From positions 1-32,726 of the IMG/VR virus record IMGVR_UViG_3300022752_000244: DNA of 32,726 nucleotides. One strand, given 5' to 3'. The notes beneath the pieces are model-generated. The model saw only the letters and a program-made list of their open reading frames with translations, was not told where the DNA came from and ran no database searches. This document shows positions 1 through 4,034 of the stretch, piece by piece. The translations under genes were made by a program, and so were the position numbers. How positions within the stretch are numbered: the stretch's first letter is position 1; every line of letters starts with the position of its first letter. Origin of the DNA: a virus.

Positions 1-29
1 TTGACAAGTGTTTTAGTCCGTGGTATAAT
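1..29 (+). promoter_or_regulatory. Consensus sigma70-type promoter P1(+)
   Basis: TTGACA at 1-6 and TATAAT at 24-29, 17 bp apart, so both hexamers match the consensus exactly. It is followed by TTTGGCGCC, the downstream box shared with the promoters at 608, 1839 and 1951. It faces the minus promoter at 67-95, and no plus-strand gene follows it, so its transcript would be antisense to the gene at 156-476. Confidence 0.8.
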
Positions 30-66
30 TTTGGCGCCTCCTGGCGGATTTTTCGGCGCCTATCCC

Positions 67-95
67 ATTATAGCAGGCTTTGCCTGCTATGTCAA
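67..95 (-). promoter_or_regulatory. Consensus promoter facing P1(+)
   Basis: On the minus strand TTGACA (95-90), a 17-bp spacer and TATAAT (72-67). The spacer is mostly a 9-bp stem hairpin sequence (70-78 pairs with 82-90). It fires out of the left edge, so its target gene is not in the window. The two -10 boxes of this convergent pair are 37 bp apart. Confidence 0.75.
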
Positions 96-116
96 GCGAA
101 AAAATTGCCGGAAAGC

Positions 117-146
117 AAAAAAAAAAGCCGGGGATTTCTCCCCGGC
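117..146 (-). terminator. Rho-independent terminator of gene 156-476
   Basis: An 8-bp GC-rich stem (127-134 with 139-146) is followed on the minus strand by a run of ten T (126-117). It lies directly after the stop of the minus-strand gene. Confidence 0.9.
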
Positions 147-155
147 CCTATTGAC

Positions 156-476
156 TTATGCGGAAAGCTTCTCCCGCAGAATCTGGAGAACCAGCTTGGG
201 AGCCTTTTCGAGGCCATCCATATTCTTACCAACCAGCTTGGCAATATCGGCAGCAATTTCTTCCTTGCTTTCAATCTTGCCGCCGGTCTTGCTCACCTTT
301 TCGGCAGCCTTGTAAATGCCCATACGAACGGCCTTAGCGCGAATCGAACGAACATCCTTGCCAAACTTGGCGGCAAATTCCAGCGCCTTAGCGTTGTCGA
401 TAATGCCAGCCGAAAGCAGCTCGGCTTCCTGCGCTTCGCTGTATTTCTTTTCGACAGTCTTGGTGGTAGCAGCCAT
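156..476 (-). CDS. Small phage protein with an HTH-like segment
   Basis: This 106-residue protein is lysine- and alanine-rich. Residues about 25-55 (FAAKFGKDVRSIRAKAVRMG) look like the helix-turn-helix or SANT-like segment seen in small phage DNA-binding proteins, with a similar pattern at the N-terminus of the endonuclease at 31158. The C-terminal third (AKLVGKNMDGLEKAPKLVLQ) resembles small conserved proteins of other large phages, but I cannot name a function. The start at 476 is backed by GGAG 7-10 nt upstream. The gene stands alone, with a promoter at 526-553 and a terminator at 117-146. A DNA-binding role is inference. Confidence 0.8.
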   Translation of the reverse strand: MAATTKTVEKKYSEAQEAELLSAGIIDNAKALEFAAKFGKDVRSIRAKAVRMGIYKAAEKVSKTGGKIESKEEIAADIAKLVGKNMDGLEKAPKLVLQILREKLSA

Positions 477-525
477 GGTATTTCTCCGATTTATCGCGAG
501 AGGCCCATCCCCTCTTGATGTGACC

Positions 526-553
526 AGTATACGGATTTTTGAGAGCGACGCAA
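526..553 (-). promoter_or_regulatory. Promoter of gene 156-476
   Basis: On the minus strand TTGCGT (553-548), a 16-bp spacer and TATACT (531-526). The predicted start lies near 519, beside a CATCAAGA motif shared with the leaders of the genes at 763-1236 and 1580-1750. Confidence 0.6.
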
Positions 554-607
554 GAAAAAAATGCAGCCGAGGCGAAAATAAATACGTATGCGCCAGCGAT
601 TTTTCGC

Positions 608-636
608 TTGACAGCCGCGCGGAAACCTGCTATAAT
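608..636 (+). promoter_or_regulatory. Consensus promoter P2(+)
   Basis: TTGACA at 608-613, a 17-bp spacer and TATAAT at 631-636, then TTTTGGCGCC. It faces the minus promoter at 677-706. No coding frame follows before the terminator at 728-761, so a short untranslated RNA is the natural product. Confidence 0.8.
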
Positions 637-676
637 TTTGGCGCCAGTGGGCCGGCGCATAATGGGCATTCAGCCC

Positions 677-706
677 ATTATAGCATGCGCGCCTGGCCGC
701 TGTCAA
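677..706 (-). promoter_or_regulatory. Promoter facing P2(+), upstream of gene 156-476
   Basis: On the minus strand TTGACA (706-701), an 18-bp spacer and TATAAT (682-677). It lies just past the terminator of the gene at 763-1236 and would give a second transcript of gene 156-476 with a leader of about 195 nt. Confidence 0.7.
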
Positions 707-727
707 TAGGAAAAATTCACGATAGGC

Positions 728-761
728 AAAAAAAAAAATAGGGGCTTTCGCCCCTATTTTT
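728..761. terminator. Bidirectional terminator
   Basis: The stem 735-745 pairs with 750-760 around a TTTC loop. A run of eleven A (728-738) gives a U-tract on the minus strand, and T757-761 gives one on the plus strand. It ends the gene at 763-1236 and could end a transcript from P2(+). Confidence 0.85.
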
Positions 762-762
762 A

Positions 763-1236
763 TTAGGCCGCCAGCCTCCTATTCTGTTTAGTTGCATTGA
801 AACAAGTAATGCCGATCGAAAGCATTGCAGCGATAACCTTAAGGTTATCATCGAACATGATTGCGTTTGCTTCCGCAGCGCAAGTAAAACCTTCGCTCTT
901 GAAGTAATCTTCGAGAAGATCAATCTTAAGCTGCGCGTCCCCGCGCATATCGTTTTCACCGCGCGAAAGAAAAACGTCATGGCCAAGGCCCTGTTCTTCC
1001 AGAAAAATATGGTTGGAAGGGTGAGGCGAACGAGCCGTGCAAATGATAACCGTGTGACCGGCAGCCTTGATTGCTTTCATGCTAGCAGCAAGAGGCAGAA
1101 GCGAGTCGGCCATGATCTTTTCATGCGTGTTATTTTCGAGCCAATGCTCAAGGTTCAGCGAACCATCGGGCAGGGTATTCTGGCGATGGCTGGAGTCGAT
1201 AACCGTGCCGTCGAGGTCGAAAATTACGTAAGCCAT
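763..1236 (-). CDS. HAD-superfamily phosphatase, PNK 3'-phosphatase-like
   Basis: This 157-residue protein is a small HAD hydrolase. Motif I is FDLDGT (nucleophile D7, acid/base D9), motif II is CTARS (T67), the motif III lysine is probably K104 in QLK, and motif IV is FDDN (D129, D130). The segment with LEHW and SRGENDMRGDAQLK resembles the phosphatase half of T4-type polynucleotide kinase and stand-alone phage nucleotidases, so nucleotide or 3'-phosphate removal is likely; the exact substrate is inferred. There is no kinase P-loop. The start at 1236 has GGAAGGA upstream. It is transcribed alone from 1264-1292 and ends at the terminator 728-761. Confidence 0.85.
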   Translation of the reverse strand: MAYVIFDLDGTVIDSSHRQNTLPDGSLNLEHWLENNTHEKIMADSLLPLAASMKAIKAAGHTVIICTARSPHPSNHIFLEEQGLGHDVFLSRGENDMRGDAQLKIDLLEDYFKSEGFTCAAEANAIMFDDNLKVIAAMLSIGITCFNATKQNRRLAA

Positions 1237-1263
1237 TTGTTAGTCCTTCCGTCTTGATGTCCT

Positions 1264-1292
1264 CTTATAACTCGGCATCGCGCCCTAGTCAA
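1264..1292 (-). promoter_or_regulatory. Promoter of the HAD phosphatase gene
   Basis: On the minus strand TTGACT (1292-1287), a 17-bp spacer and TATAAG (1269-1264). The predicted start near 1257 lies at CATCAAGACGGA, the leader motif shared with two other genes here. Confidence 0.75.
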
Positions 1293-1326
1293 GAACTATT
1301 TTTCAACAAATAAATTTTATCTCCTA

Positions 1327-1355
1327 TTGACAGCCCTGCGCGCACGTGATATACT
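1327..1355 (+). promoter_or_regulatory. Promoter P3(+)
   Basis: TTGACA at 1327-1332, a 17-bp spacer and TATACT at 1350-1355. It is divergent from the promoter at 1264-1292 and points into the 3' ends of the minus-strand genes at 1417-1750. A diverged TTTTCGGCGCC box follows at about 1373. No plus-strand gene follows. Confidence 0.65.
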
Positions 1356-1386
1356 GAAAGTAGCGGGCAAAATTTTCGGCGCCTTT

Positions 1387-1409
1387 GGCTGCCTATTTAT
1401 TAGGCAGCC
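1387..1409. terminator. Stem-loop after gene 1417-1578
   Basis: A perfect 9-bp stem (1387-1395 with 1401-1409) with a TTTAT loop, 8 nt beyond the stop codon. No clean T-run follows on either strand, so it may protect an mRNA end or terminate weakly rather than act as a full intrinsic terminator. Confidence 0.5.
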
Positions 1410-1416
1410 TCGAGCT

Positions 1417-1578
1417 TTACCATGCAGGCTTGATTGCATTCGGATGCTTCAGGAAATACCAACGAGTATGTGTTTGCCGCATTGCAACATAGTTACGCCA
1501 GCTAGGGTTATTGAAGTATTCCGATTGTGCCTTGAGGTAGCGACGATATGCAATCCAGATGCGAATCTTGTTTATCAT
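1417..1578 (-). CDS. Small basic hypothetical protein
   Basis: This 53-residue protein is rich in aromatic and basic residues (tryptophan at positions 8, 27, 40 and 53). I do not recognise the family. The start at 1578 (MINKIRIW) is preferred over an ATG 30 nt further upstream because GGAGG lies 7 nt before it, inside the last codons of the preceding gene. That gene ends at 1580, leaving one base between stop and start, so the two are translationally coupled and share the promoter at 1777-1805. A stem-loop follows the stop. Confidence 0.7.
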   Translation of the reverse strand: MINKIRIWIAYRRYLKAQSEYFNNPSWRNYVAMRQTHTRWYFLKHPNAIKPAW

Positions 1579-1579
1579 G

Positions 1580-1750
1580 TCACAGCCTCCCGTCTCTAAG
1601 ATCTTCAAGGAACATATCGACCGCCTCGCTGAATGTCAAGCCATCATCGAAAGCGCCCCACCATTCCCAATCAGGGAAACTCTCCCTATCCATGCCAGTG
1701 CGCTTGATGATAATGGCATCAGCCATATGAAGCCAAGTCTCGAAATCCAT
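1580..1750 (-). CDS. Small acidic hypothetical protein
   Basis: This 56-residue acidic protein starts MDFETWLHMADAI and carries WEWWG in its middle. The family is not recognised. An upstream in-frame ATG at 1774 is rejected because it lies at or before the predicted transcription start (about 1770), whereas ATG 1750 follows ACGGAG by a normal distance. It is the first gene of a two-gene operon with 1417-1578. The small acidic, tryptophan-rich form is common among accessory phage proteins that contact host factors, but nothing here shows a target. Confidence 0.7.
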   Translation of the reverse strand: MDFETWLHMADAIIIKRTGMDRESFPDWEWWGAFDDGLTFSEAVDMFLEDLRDGRL

Positions 1751-1776
1751 ATCGTTTTCTCCGTCTTGATGCAATC

Positions 1777-1805
1777 ATCTTAGCCTAGTTGCGGCTGGCC
1801 GTCAA
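1777..1805 (-). promoter_or_regulatory. Promoter of genes 1580-1750 and 1417-1578
   Basis: On the minus strand TTGACG (1805-1800), a 17-bp spacer and TAAGAT (1782-1777). The leader holds CATCAAGACGGA, which also supplies part of the ribosome site. Confidence 0.65.
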
Positions 1806-1838
1806 GAAAAATAATTGCATCAGGCAAAATTTTTTCGC

Positions 1839-1867
1839 TTGACAACGCATCTAATTCGCACTATAAT
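1839..1867 (+). promoter_or_regulatory. Consensus tandem promoter P4(+)
   Basis: TTGACA at 1839-1844, 17 bp, TATAAT at 1862-1867, then TTTTGGCGC. About 38 bp around it are repeated at 1950-1985 with one internal mismatch. It faces the minus promoter at 1909-1937 and points into the non-coding repeat island. Confidence 0.8.
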
Positions 1868-1870
1868 TTT

Positions 1871-1890
1871 GGCGCAAGCGCGCTTGCGCC
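1871..1890. repeat. Perfect 20-bp palindrome after P4(+)
   Basis: The 20 bases 1871-1890 (GGCGCAAGCG and its exact reverse complement) form a perfect palindrome placed at the predicted start of the P4(+) transcript. It could be an operator for a dimeric repressor or an RNA stem. There is no T-run of terminator type. Confidence 0.6.
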
Positions 1891-1908
1891 TTTAACAGGC
1901 TTTTAGTC

Positions 1909-1937
1909 AGAGTAGCACGAAAAAAAGTGCTTGTCAA
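1909..1937 (-). promoter_or_regulatory. Promoter facing P4(+)
   Basis: On the minus strand TTGACA (1937-1932), a 17-bp spacer and TACTCT (1914-1909), preceded by TGC. The -10 is weaker than in the other pairs. It would add a second, longer transcript for the genes at 1580-1750 and 1417-1578. Confidence 0.45.
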
Positions 1938-1950
1938 GCAAATTTTTCAC

Positions 1951-1979
1951 TTGACAACGCATCTAATTCCCACTATAAT
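1951..1979 (+). promoter_or_regulatory. Consensus tandem promoter P5(+)
   Basis: TTGACA at 1951-1956, 17 bp, TATAAT at 1974-1979, then TTTTGGCGC. It is an almost exact copy of P4(+) 112 bp downstream. Its transcript would enter the iterons at 1999 without meeting a coding frame. Confidence 0.8.
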
Positions 1980-1998
1980 TTTGGCGCTAGCGCGCTGC

Positions 1999-2126
1999 AT
2001 TAAATTCTCACTTGCGCGTTTTGGCGCTGCGCGCACATTAAATTCTCACTCATATTAAATTTGCACTCATATTAAATTCGCACTTGACTTTTGGCGCATT
2101 AATTTTTCACTCATTAAATTTTCACT
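1999..2126 (+). repeat. Six AT-rich iterons
   Basis: Six direct copies of a 14-mer, consensus ATTAAATTYNCACT, begin at 1999, 2037, 2054, 2071, 2098 and 2113. Copies 2 to 4 are spaced exactly 17 bp and share CAT after the 14-mer. TTTTGGCGC boxes lie between copies 1 and 2 and copies 4 and 5. Such arrays are typical of replication or partition protein binding sites; the function is inferred. Confidence 0.75.
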
Positions 2127-2127
2127 C

Positions 2128-2286
2128 TTTGTTCTCGGTTTGTTCACGGTCTGTTCCGCTGTTCACGGTCTGTTCCCGGTCCGTTCCCGGTTTGTTCTCG
2201 TTCTGTTCTGTTCCGGTGGAACAAACCGGGAACAAACAGGGAACCTCTACCGAATCGGTAGACATTGATTGGAACAAACCGGGAAC
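2128..2286. repeat. 11-bp GTTC/GAAC array (GTTC-N7-GTTC boxes)
   Basis: GTTC recurs at 2131, 2142, 2153, 2161, 2172, 2183, 2194 and 2205, and in reverse as GAAC at 2219, 2230, 2241, 2272 and 2283. Six GTTC pairs and three GAAC pairs are exactly 11 bp apart, i.e. nine GTTC-N7-GTTC elements, the form of the LexA (SOS) box in many Alphaproteobacteria. The intervening bases are usually CGG followed by TTT or TCT. They could be LexA sites, enhancer sites or partition iterons. Confidence 0.7.
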
Positions 2287-2305
2287 CTCTACCAAATCGG
2301 TAGAG
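2247..2305. repeat. Two CTACC-GGTAG inverted repeats
   Basis: CTACCGAATCGGTAG (2247-2261) and a variant with a 7-bp stem (2287-2293 with 2299-2305), each preceded by a GGAACAAACCGGGAAC segment. The second larger repeat unit equals the first minus one 11-bp GAAC unit. They lie about 40 to 95 bp before the predicted start of the sigma54-like promoter at 2311, as an activator site would. Confidence 0.6.
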
Positions 2306-2310
2306 ATAGG

Positions 2311-2335
2311 CCGATTGGCACGATTCTTGCATGAC
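2311..2335 (+). promoter_or_regulatory. Sigma54-type promoter in left arm of a 25-bp inverted repeat
   Basis: TTGGCACG-N4-TTGCAT (2315-2332) matches the RpoN -24/-12 consensus fully, with GG (2317-2318) and GC (2329-2330) separated by 10 bp. The whole 25 bp recurs as an exact reverse complement at 2722-2746. The start would be near 2342, running right. No activator gene is visible in the window. Confidence 0.55.
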
Positions 2336-2342
2336 GCGATAT

Positions 2343-2484
2343 TGAGAATCATTCGCAATGCTAATGCGAACCATTCGCAAATCACATTCCAGTGTGATAG
2401 TTTCATATAGAACCACATTTTAATGTGTCCGTCCTTTATTGATAATGATTCGCAATAGCCGCCCTTTATTGATAATGATTCGCA
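2343..2484. promoter_or_regulatory. Four Fur-box-like 7-1-7 palindromes
   Basis: Fifteen-bp elements lie at 2343-2357 (TGAGAATCATTCGCA), 2365-2379, 2440-2454 (TGATAATGATTCGCA) and 2470-2484 (same). They fit the Fur 7-1-7 pattern TGATAAT-N-ATTATCA with two or more mismatches each, and ATTCGCA half-sites as in some alphaproteobacterial iron boxes. The last two sit in a 30-bp direct repeat (2431-2460, 2461-2490). Two small palindromes at 2381-2398 and 2414-2427 lie between. Confidence 0.4.
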
Positions 2485-2490
2485 ATGCCT

Positions 2491-2570
2491 GCCCTTGCCT
2501 GCCCTTGCCTGCCCTTGCCTGCCCTTGCCTGCCCTTGCCTGCCCTTGCCTGCCCTTGCCTGCCCTTGCCT
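2491..2570. repeat. Eight perfect copies of a 10-bp repeat
   Basis: GCCCTTGCCT is repeated eight times without a mismatch, with partial units on both sides. The period of 10 is not a multiple of three, so it is not maintained by coding. On the minus strand GGG recurs every 10 bp with 7-nt loops, meeting the usual G-quadruplex rule, and the period is close to one helical turn. Confidence 0.9.
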
Positions 2571-2721
2571 GCCATATCCCTCCGACCCTGCCCAAAAATG
2601 CCCGCAAATGGCCCTTAGAGCGCGAAAGCGGCCCGGCCCGCACCTACCCTAGCTCGAGGCCTTGCCCTATGCTCTACGGGCCGGACATAAGGGGAACAAA
2701 CAAAAACACGAATAGGCAGGA

Positions 2722-2746
2722 GTCATGCAAGAATCGTGCCAATCGG
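2722..2746 (-). promoter_or_regulatory. Sigma54-type promoter in right arm of the 25-bp inverted repeat
   Basis: This is the exact reverse complement of 2311-2335, so the same -24/-12 element now reads left, with GG at 2740-2739 and GC at 2728-2727 and a start near 2715. The two arms face each other across 386 bp that hold the Fur-like boxes and the decamer repeat. Confidence 0.5.
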
Positions 2747-2758
2747 ATTCCGCAGACG

Positions 2759-2791
2759 AAAAAAATGCCCGGAACAAGTTGTTCCGGGCAT
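2759..2791 (-). terminator. Terminator of gene 2795-3064
   Basis: A stem of at least 11 bp (2765-2775 with 2781-2791) around an AAGTT loop is followed on the minus strand by seven T (2765-2759). Confidence 0.9.
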
Positions 2792-2794
2792 GTC

Positions 2795-3064
2795 TTAAGC
2801 TTTATTGCCAATCACCTTAATAACGCGACCATCAGGATAAAGTAAAAATTCGCCGGATTCCGCGTATTTTTCGGCTCTGCTAATATAGGGCGAAGCATAG
2901 GCGAGATCACCGTAAGGTGTGATGCAAACGATATGGCCTTTATTCAATGCCTGTTCTGCCTCTTCCCTATCGCTTAAATAAACATATACGGGAATGTTGC
3001 GAACAATCTCGTTGTTCGTGATGTTATTCGTCCAGACGACATCGCAATTGTCCTGAATAGCCAT
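2795..3064 (-). CDS. Hypothetical protein, 89 aa
   Basis: The protein is a soluble mixed alpha/beta type without membrane segments; features are VYVYLSDREEAEQALNKG in the middle and LLYPDGRVIKVIG at the end. The family is not recognised. ATG 3064 follows AAGGGACTAATACA, a ribosome site like that of the HAD phosphatase gene. It lies downstream of a stem-loop at 3081-3115, so it is either read through from the genes to the right or has a promoter I cannot identify. It ends at a strong terminator. Confidence 0.7.
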   Translation of the reverse strand: MAIQDNCDVVWTNNITNNEIVRNIPVYVYLSDREEAEQALNKGHIVCITPYGDLAYASPYISRAEKYAESGEFLLYPDGRVIKVIGNKA

Positions 3065-3080
3065 TGTATTAGTCCCTTAT

Positions 3081-3115
3081 CAAATAAAGCATGGCGATTG
3101 TAAGTATCGCCATGC
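3081..3115 (-). terminator. Terminator or attenuator between genes 3152 and 2795
   Basis: A perfect 10-bp stem (3089-3098 with 3106-3115) with a 7-nt loop is followed on the minus strand by TTTATTT. The T-run is interrupted, so partial termination is likely. Confidence 0.6.
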
Positions 3116-3151
3116 CAATAAAGAATGGAAAAGAGGGTGCCGCGCTTCCCA

Positions 3152-3310
3152 TTATTTGAAAGCCAGCAAGTTACGGGAGAATACTGCAAAGTCCTCCGCA
3201 GTATATTCTCCCGTTGCAATTTGTTCATTAACCCAATCGCGTGCCTCTTGTTCTGTCTTAAAGACCAGATAATCGTGCGCGGGATAGTCAACGACCATGT
3301 AATCAATCAT
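3152..3310 (-). CDS. Small hypothetical protein, 52 aa
   Basis: The protein starts MIDYMVVDYPAHDYLVFKTE and is acidic, with EARDWVNEQI suggesting a helix. The family is not recognised. The ATG at 3343 is rejected because it lies inside the palindrome 3333-3354; ATG 3310 follows AAGGGGAACAATC, a good ribosome site. It is probably cotranscribed from the gene at 3362-3718. Confidence 0.65.
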   Translation of the reverse strand: MIDYMVVDYPAHDYLVFKTEQEARDWVNEQIATGEYTAEDFAVFSRNLLAFK

Positions 3311-3332
3311 GATTGTTCCCCTTGGAAAGAGT

Positions 3333-3354
3333 AGGGGCGGCAATTGCCGCCCCT
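3333..3354. terminator. Perfect 22-bp palindrome between genes 3362 and 3152
   Basis: The 22 bases 3333-3354 (AGGGGCGGCAA and its reverse complement) are a perfect palindrome just beyond the stop of the gene at 3362. No T-run follows, so it is more likely an RNA processing or stability element, or a weak terminator. Confidence 0.5.
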
Positions 3355-3361
3355 ATATTGA

Positions 3362-3718
3362 TTAGGCCGCTTGGCTATCGCGGGAAAGTCCCGCGATTGC
3401 CAGTGCCATAAGATCCACGTTTTCATCGGCAATCGTGGCCGAATCCTGCGCAATCTTGCGGGCATTGGCAAGGGCCGCTTGAATCCAGCCCTTGATTGCA
3501 ACGCGCGAATTGAGCGGCATGTAGGGGGTCGATTCCGTGTTGGAGATATCCAACACATCACCGTTGTCGAACGTGACCAGATACAGGCCAATCGTGCAGG
3601 GGCCGTCAATGTAGCGAATCGCCTTAACGCCGCGCTGCGCCAGAATCCGCTCTACCGCGTCGCTGCCATAGGAGCGGGCAGGAGAAACATTCGATTCGTT
3701 AGTGGTGTAGTAGCGCAT
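3362..3718 (-). CDS. Hypothetical protein, 118 aa
   Basis: A soluble protein with a beta-rich middle (IGLYLVTFDNGDVLDIS) followed by an alanine-rich helical C-terminus (IQAALANARKIAQDSATIA). The family is not recognised. ATG 3718 has GGAGG 8-9 nt upstream, a strong site. A GC-rich hairpin (3738-3759) lies just before the ribosome site in the leader. It seems to be the first gene of the group 3362, 3152, 2795. Confidence 0.75.
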   Translation of the reverse strand: MRYYTTNESNVSPARSYGSDAVERILAQRGVKAIRYIDGPCTIGLYLVTFDNGDVLDISNTESTPYMPLNSRVAIKGWIQAALANARKIAQDSATIADENVDLMALAIAGLSRDSQAA

Positions 3719-3737
3719 TGGAATAACCTCCGATTAG

Positions 3738-3759
3738 GGGCGCGCGGGATTGCGCGCCC
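3738..3759. other. GC-rich hairpin in leader of gene 3362-3718
   Basis: GGGCGCGC (3738-3745) pairs with GCGCGCCC (3752-3759) around a 6-nt loop, about 20 nt before the start codon on the minus strand. It may mark an mRNA 5' end or be an operator. Confidence 0.5.
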
Positions 3760-4034
3760 TAGGCAAGTGCCGCCCTATCGGGTCGACTGGTTAATCACGA
3801 TGAGAAAGAGTCACCGAAGCGACGCCCTATCCCTAGGCCGGTGCATCACCCTTGCCAAGCCCCTATCGCAACCAAAATGGCGGTAATTAATGCAAAGCCT
3901 CGAGCCTATGTCACGCAATAAAGTTACGTGAGAGGGCGGTTCAAAGACATAATGTTGCGCCGCGCGCTCGGACTACTCCGCACGTACCACTTGGGGTAAA
4001 AAACCCAAACAAGGTGCCAAATAACTGGCCCAAG
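3760..4034. other. Intergenic gap without a recognisable gene
   Basis: No open frame with a ribosome site was found. It has repeated CCCTA-type words (near 3774, 3820 and 3862), a TTGGG-CCCAA stem near 3990-4005 and an ATAACT-AGTTAT stem at about 4021-4038 that may end the operon to its right. No tRNA fold and no clear promoter were seen. A promoter for gene 3362-3718 is expected here. Confidence 0.5.

Larger units (their letters stand above)
643..762 (+). ncRNA. Candidate small RNA from P2(+)
   Basis: A transcript from P2(+) would begin near 643, fold into a perfect 7-bp stem hairpin (661-667 with 673-679) and end at the bidirectional stem-loop with T757-761, giving about 120 nt. There is no start codon with a ribosome site inside. 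It would overlap the 3' end of the gene at 763-1236 only marginally. Its existence is inferred from the promoter and terminator; no family is recognised. Confidence 0.35.
1751..2794. other. Non-coding repeat island
   Basis: No credible gene lies in these 1044 bases. The open frames seen (for example minus 2122-2643) are low-complexity shadows of the repeats with no ribosome site. In order it holds the promoter at 1777, convergent P4(+) and 1909-1937, P5(+), iterons, the GTTC array, two inverted repeats, the 25-bp inverted repeat with its internal boxes and decamers, and the terminator of the gene at 2795. A replication origin, a partition site or a transcription-factor hub all fit. Confidence 0.7.

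Noticed and set aside
1-315. Plus-strand frame of 104 codons and the overlapping 105-518 frame
   Set aside because: They are the shadow of the minus-strand gene at 156-476 with no ribosome site.
2381-2398. CRP-like palindrome
   Set aside because: The half-sites are in the reverse order (TCACA then TGTGA) compared with the CRP site.
2491-2570. CRISPR array
   Set aside because: Contiguous 10-bp units without spacers and no cas genes.
2122-2643. Minus-strand frame of 173 codons through the repeats
   Set aside because: Low-complexity translation of the decamer and GTTC arrays, no ribosome site, and the 10-bp repeat period is not a multiple of three.
2495-2845. Plus-strand frame over the decamer repeats
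   Set aside because: Repeated LPALACPC is only the repeat read in frame; it also runs over the terminator of the gene at 2795.
3371-3886. Plus-strand frame of 171 codons
   Set aside because: Antisense shadow of the gene at 3362-3718, which has a strong ribosome site and normal composition.
3930-3990. Possible tRNA on either strand
   Set aside because: A GGTTCAAAG stretch looks like a T-loop, but no acceptor or anticodon stem pairs around it.
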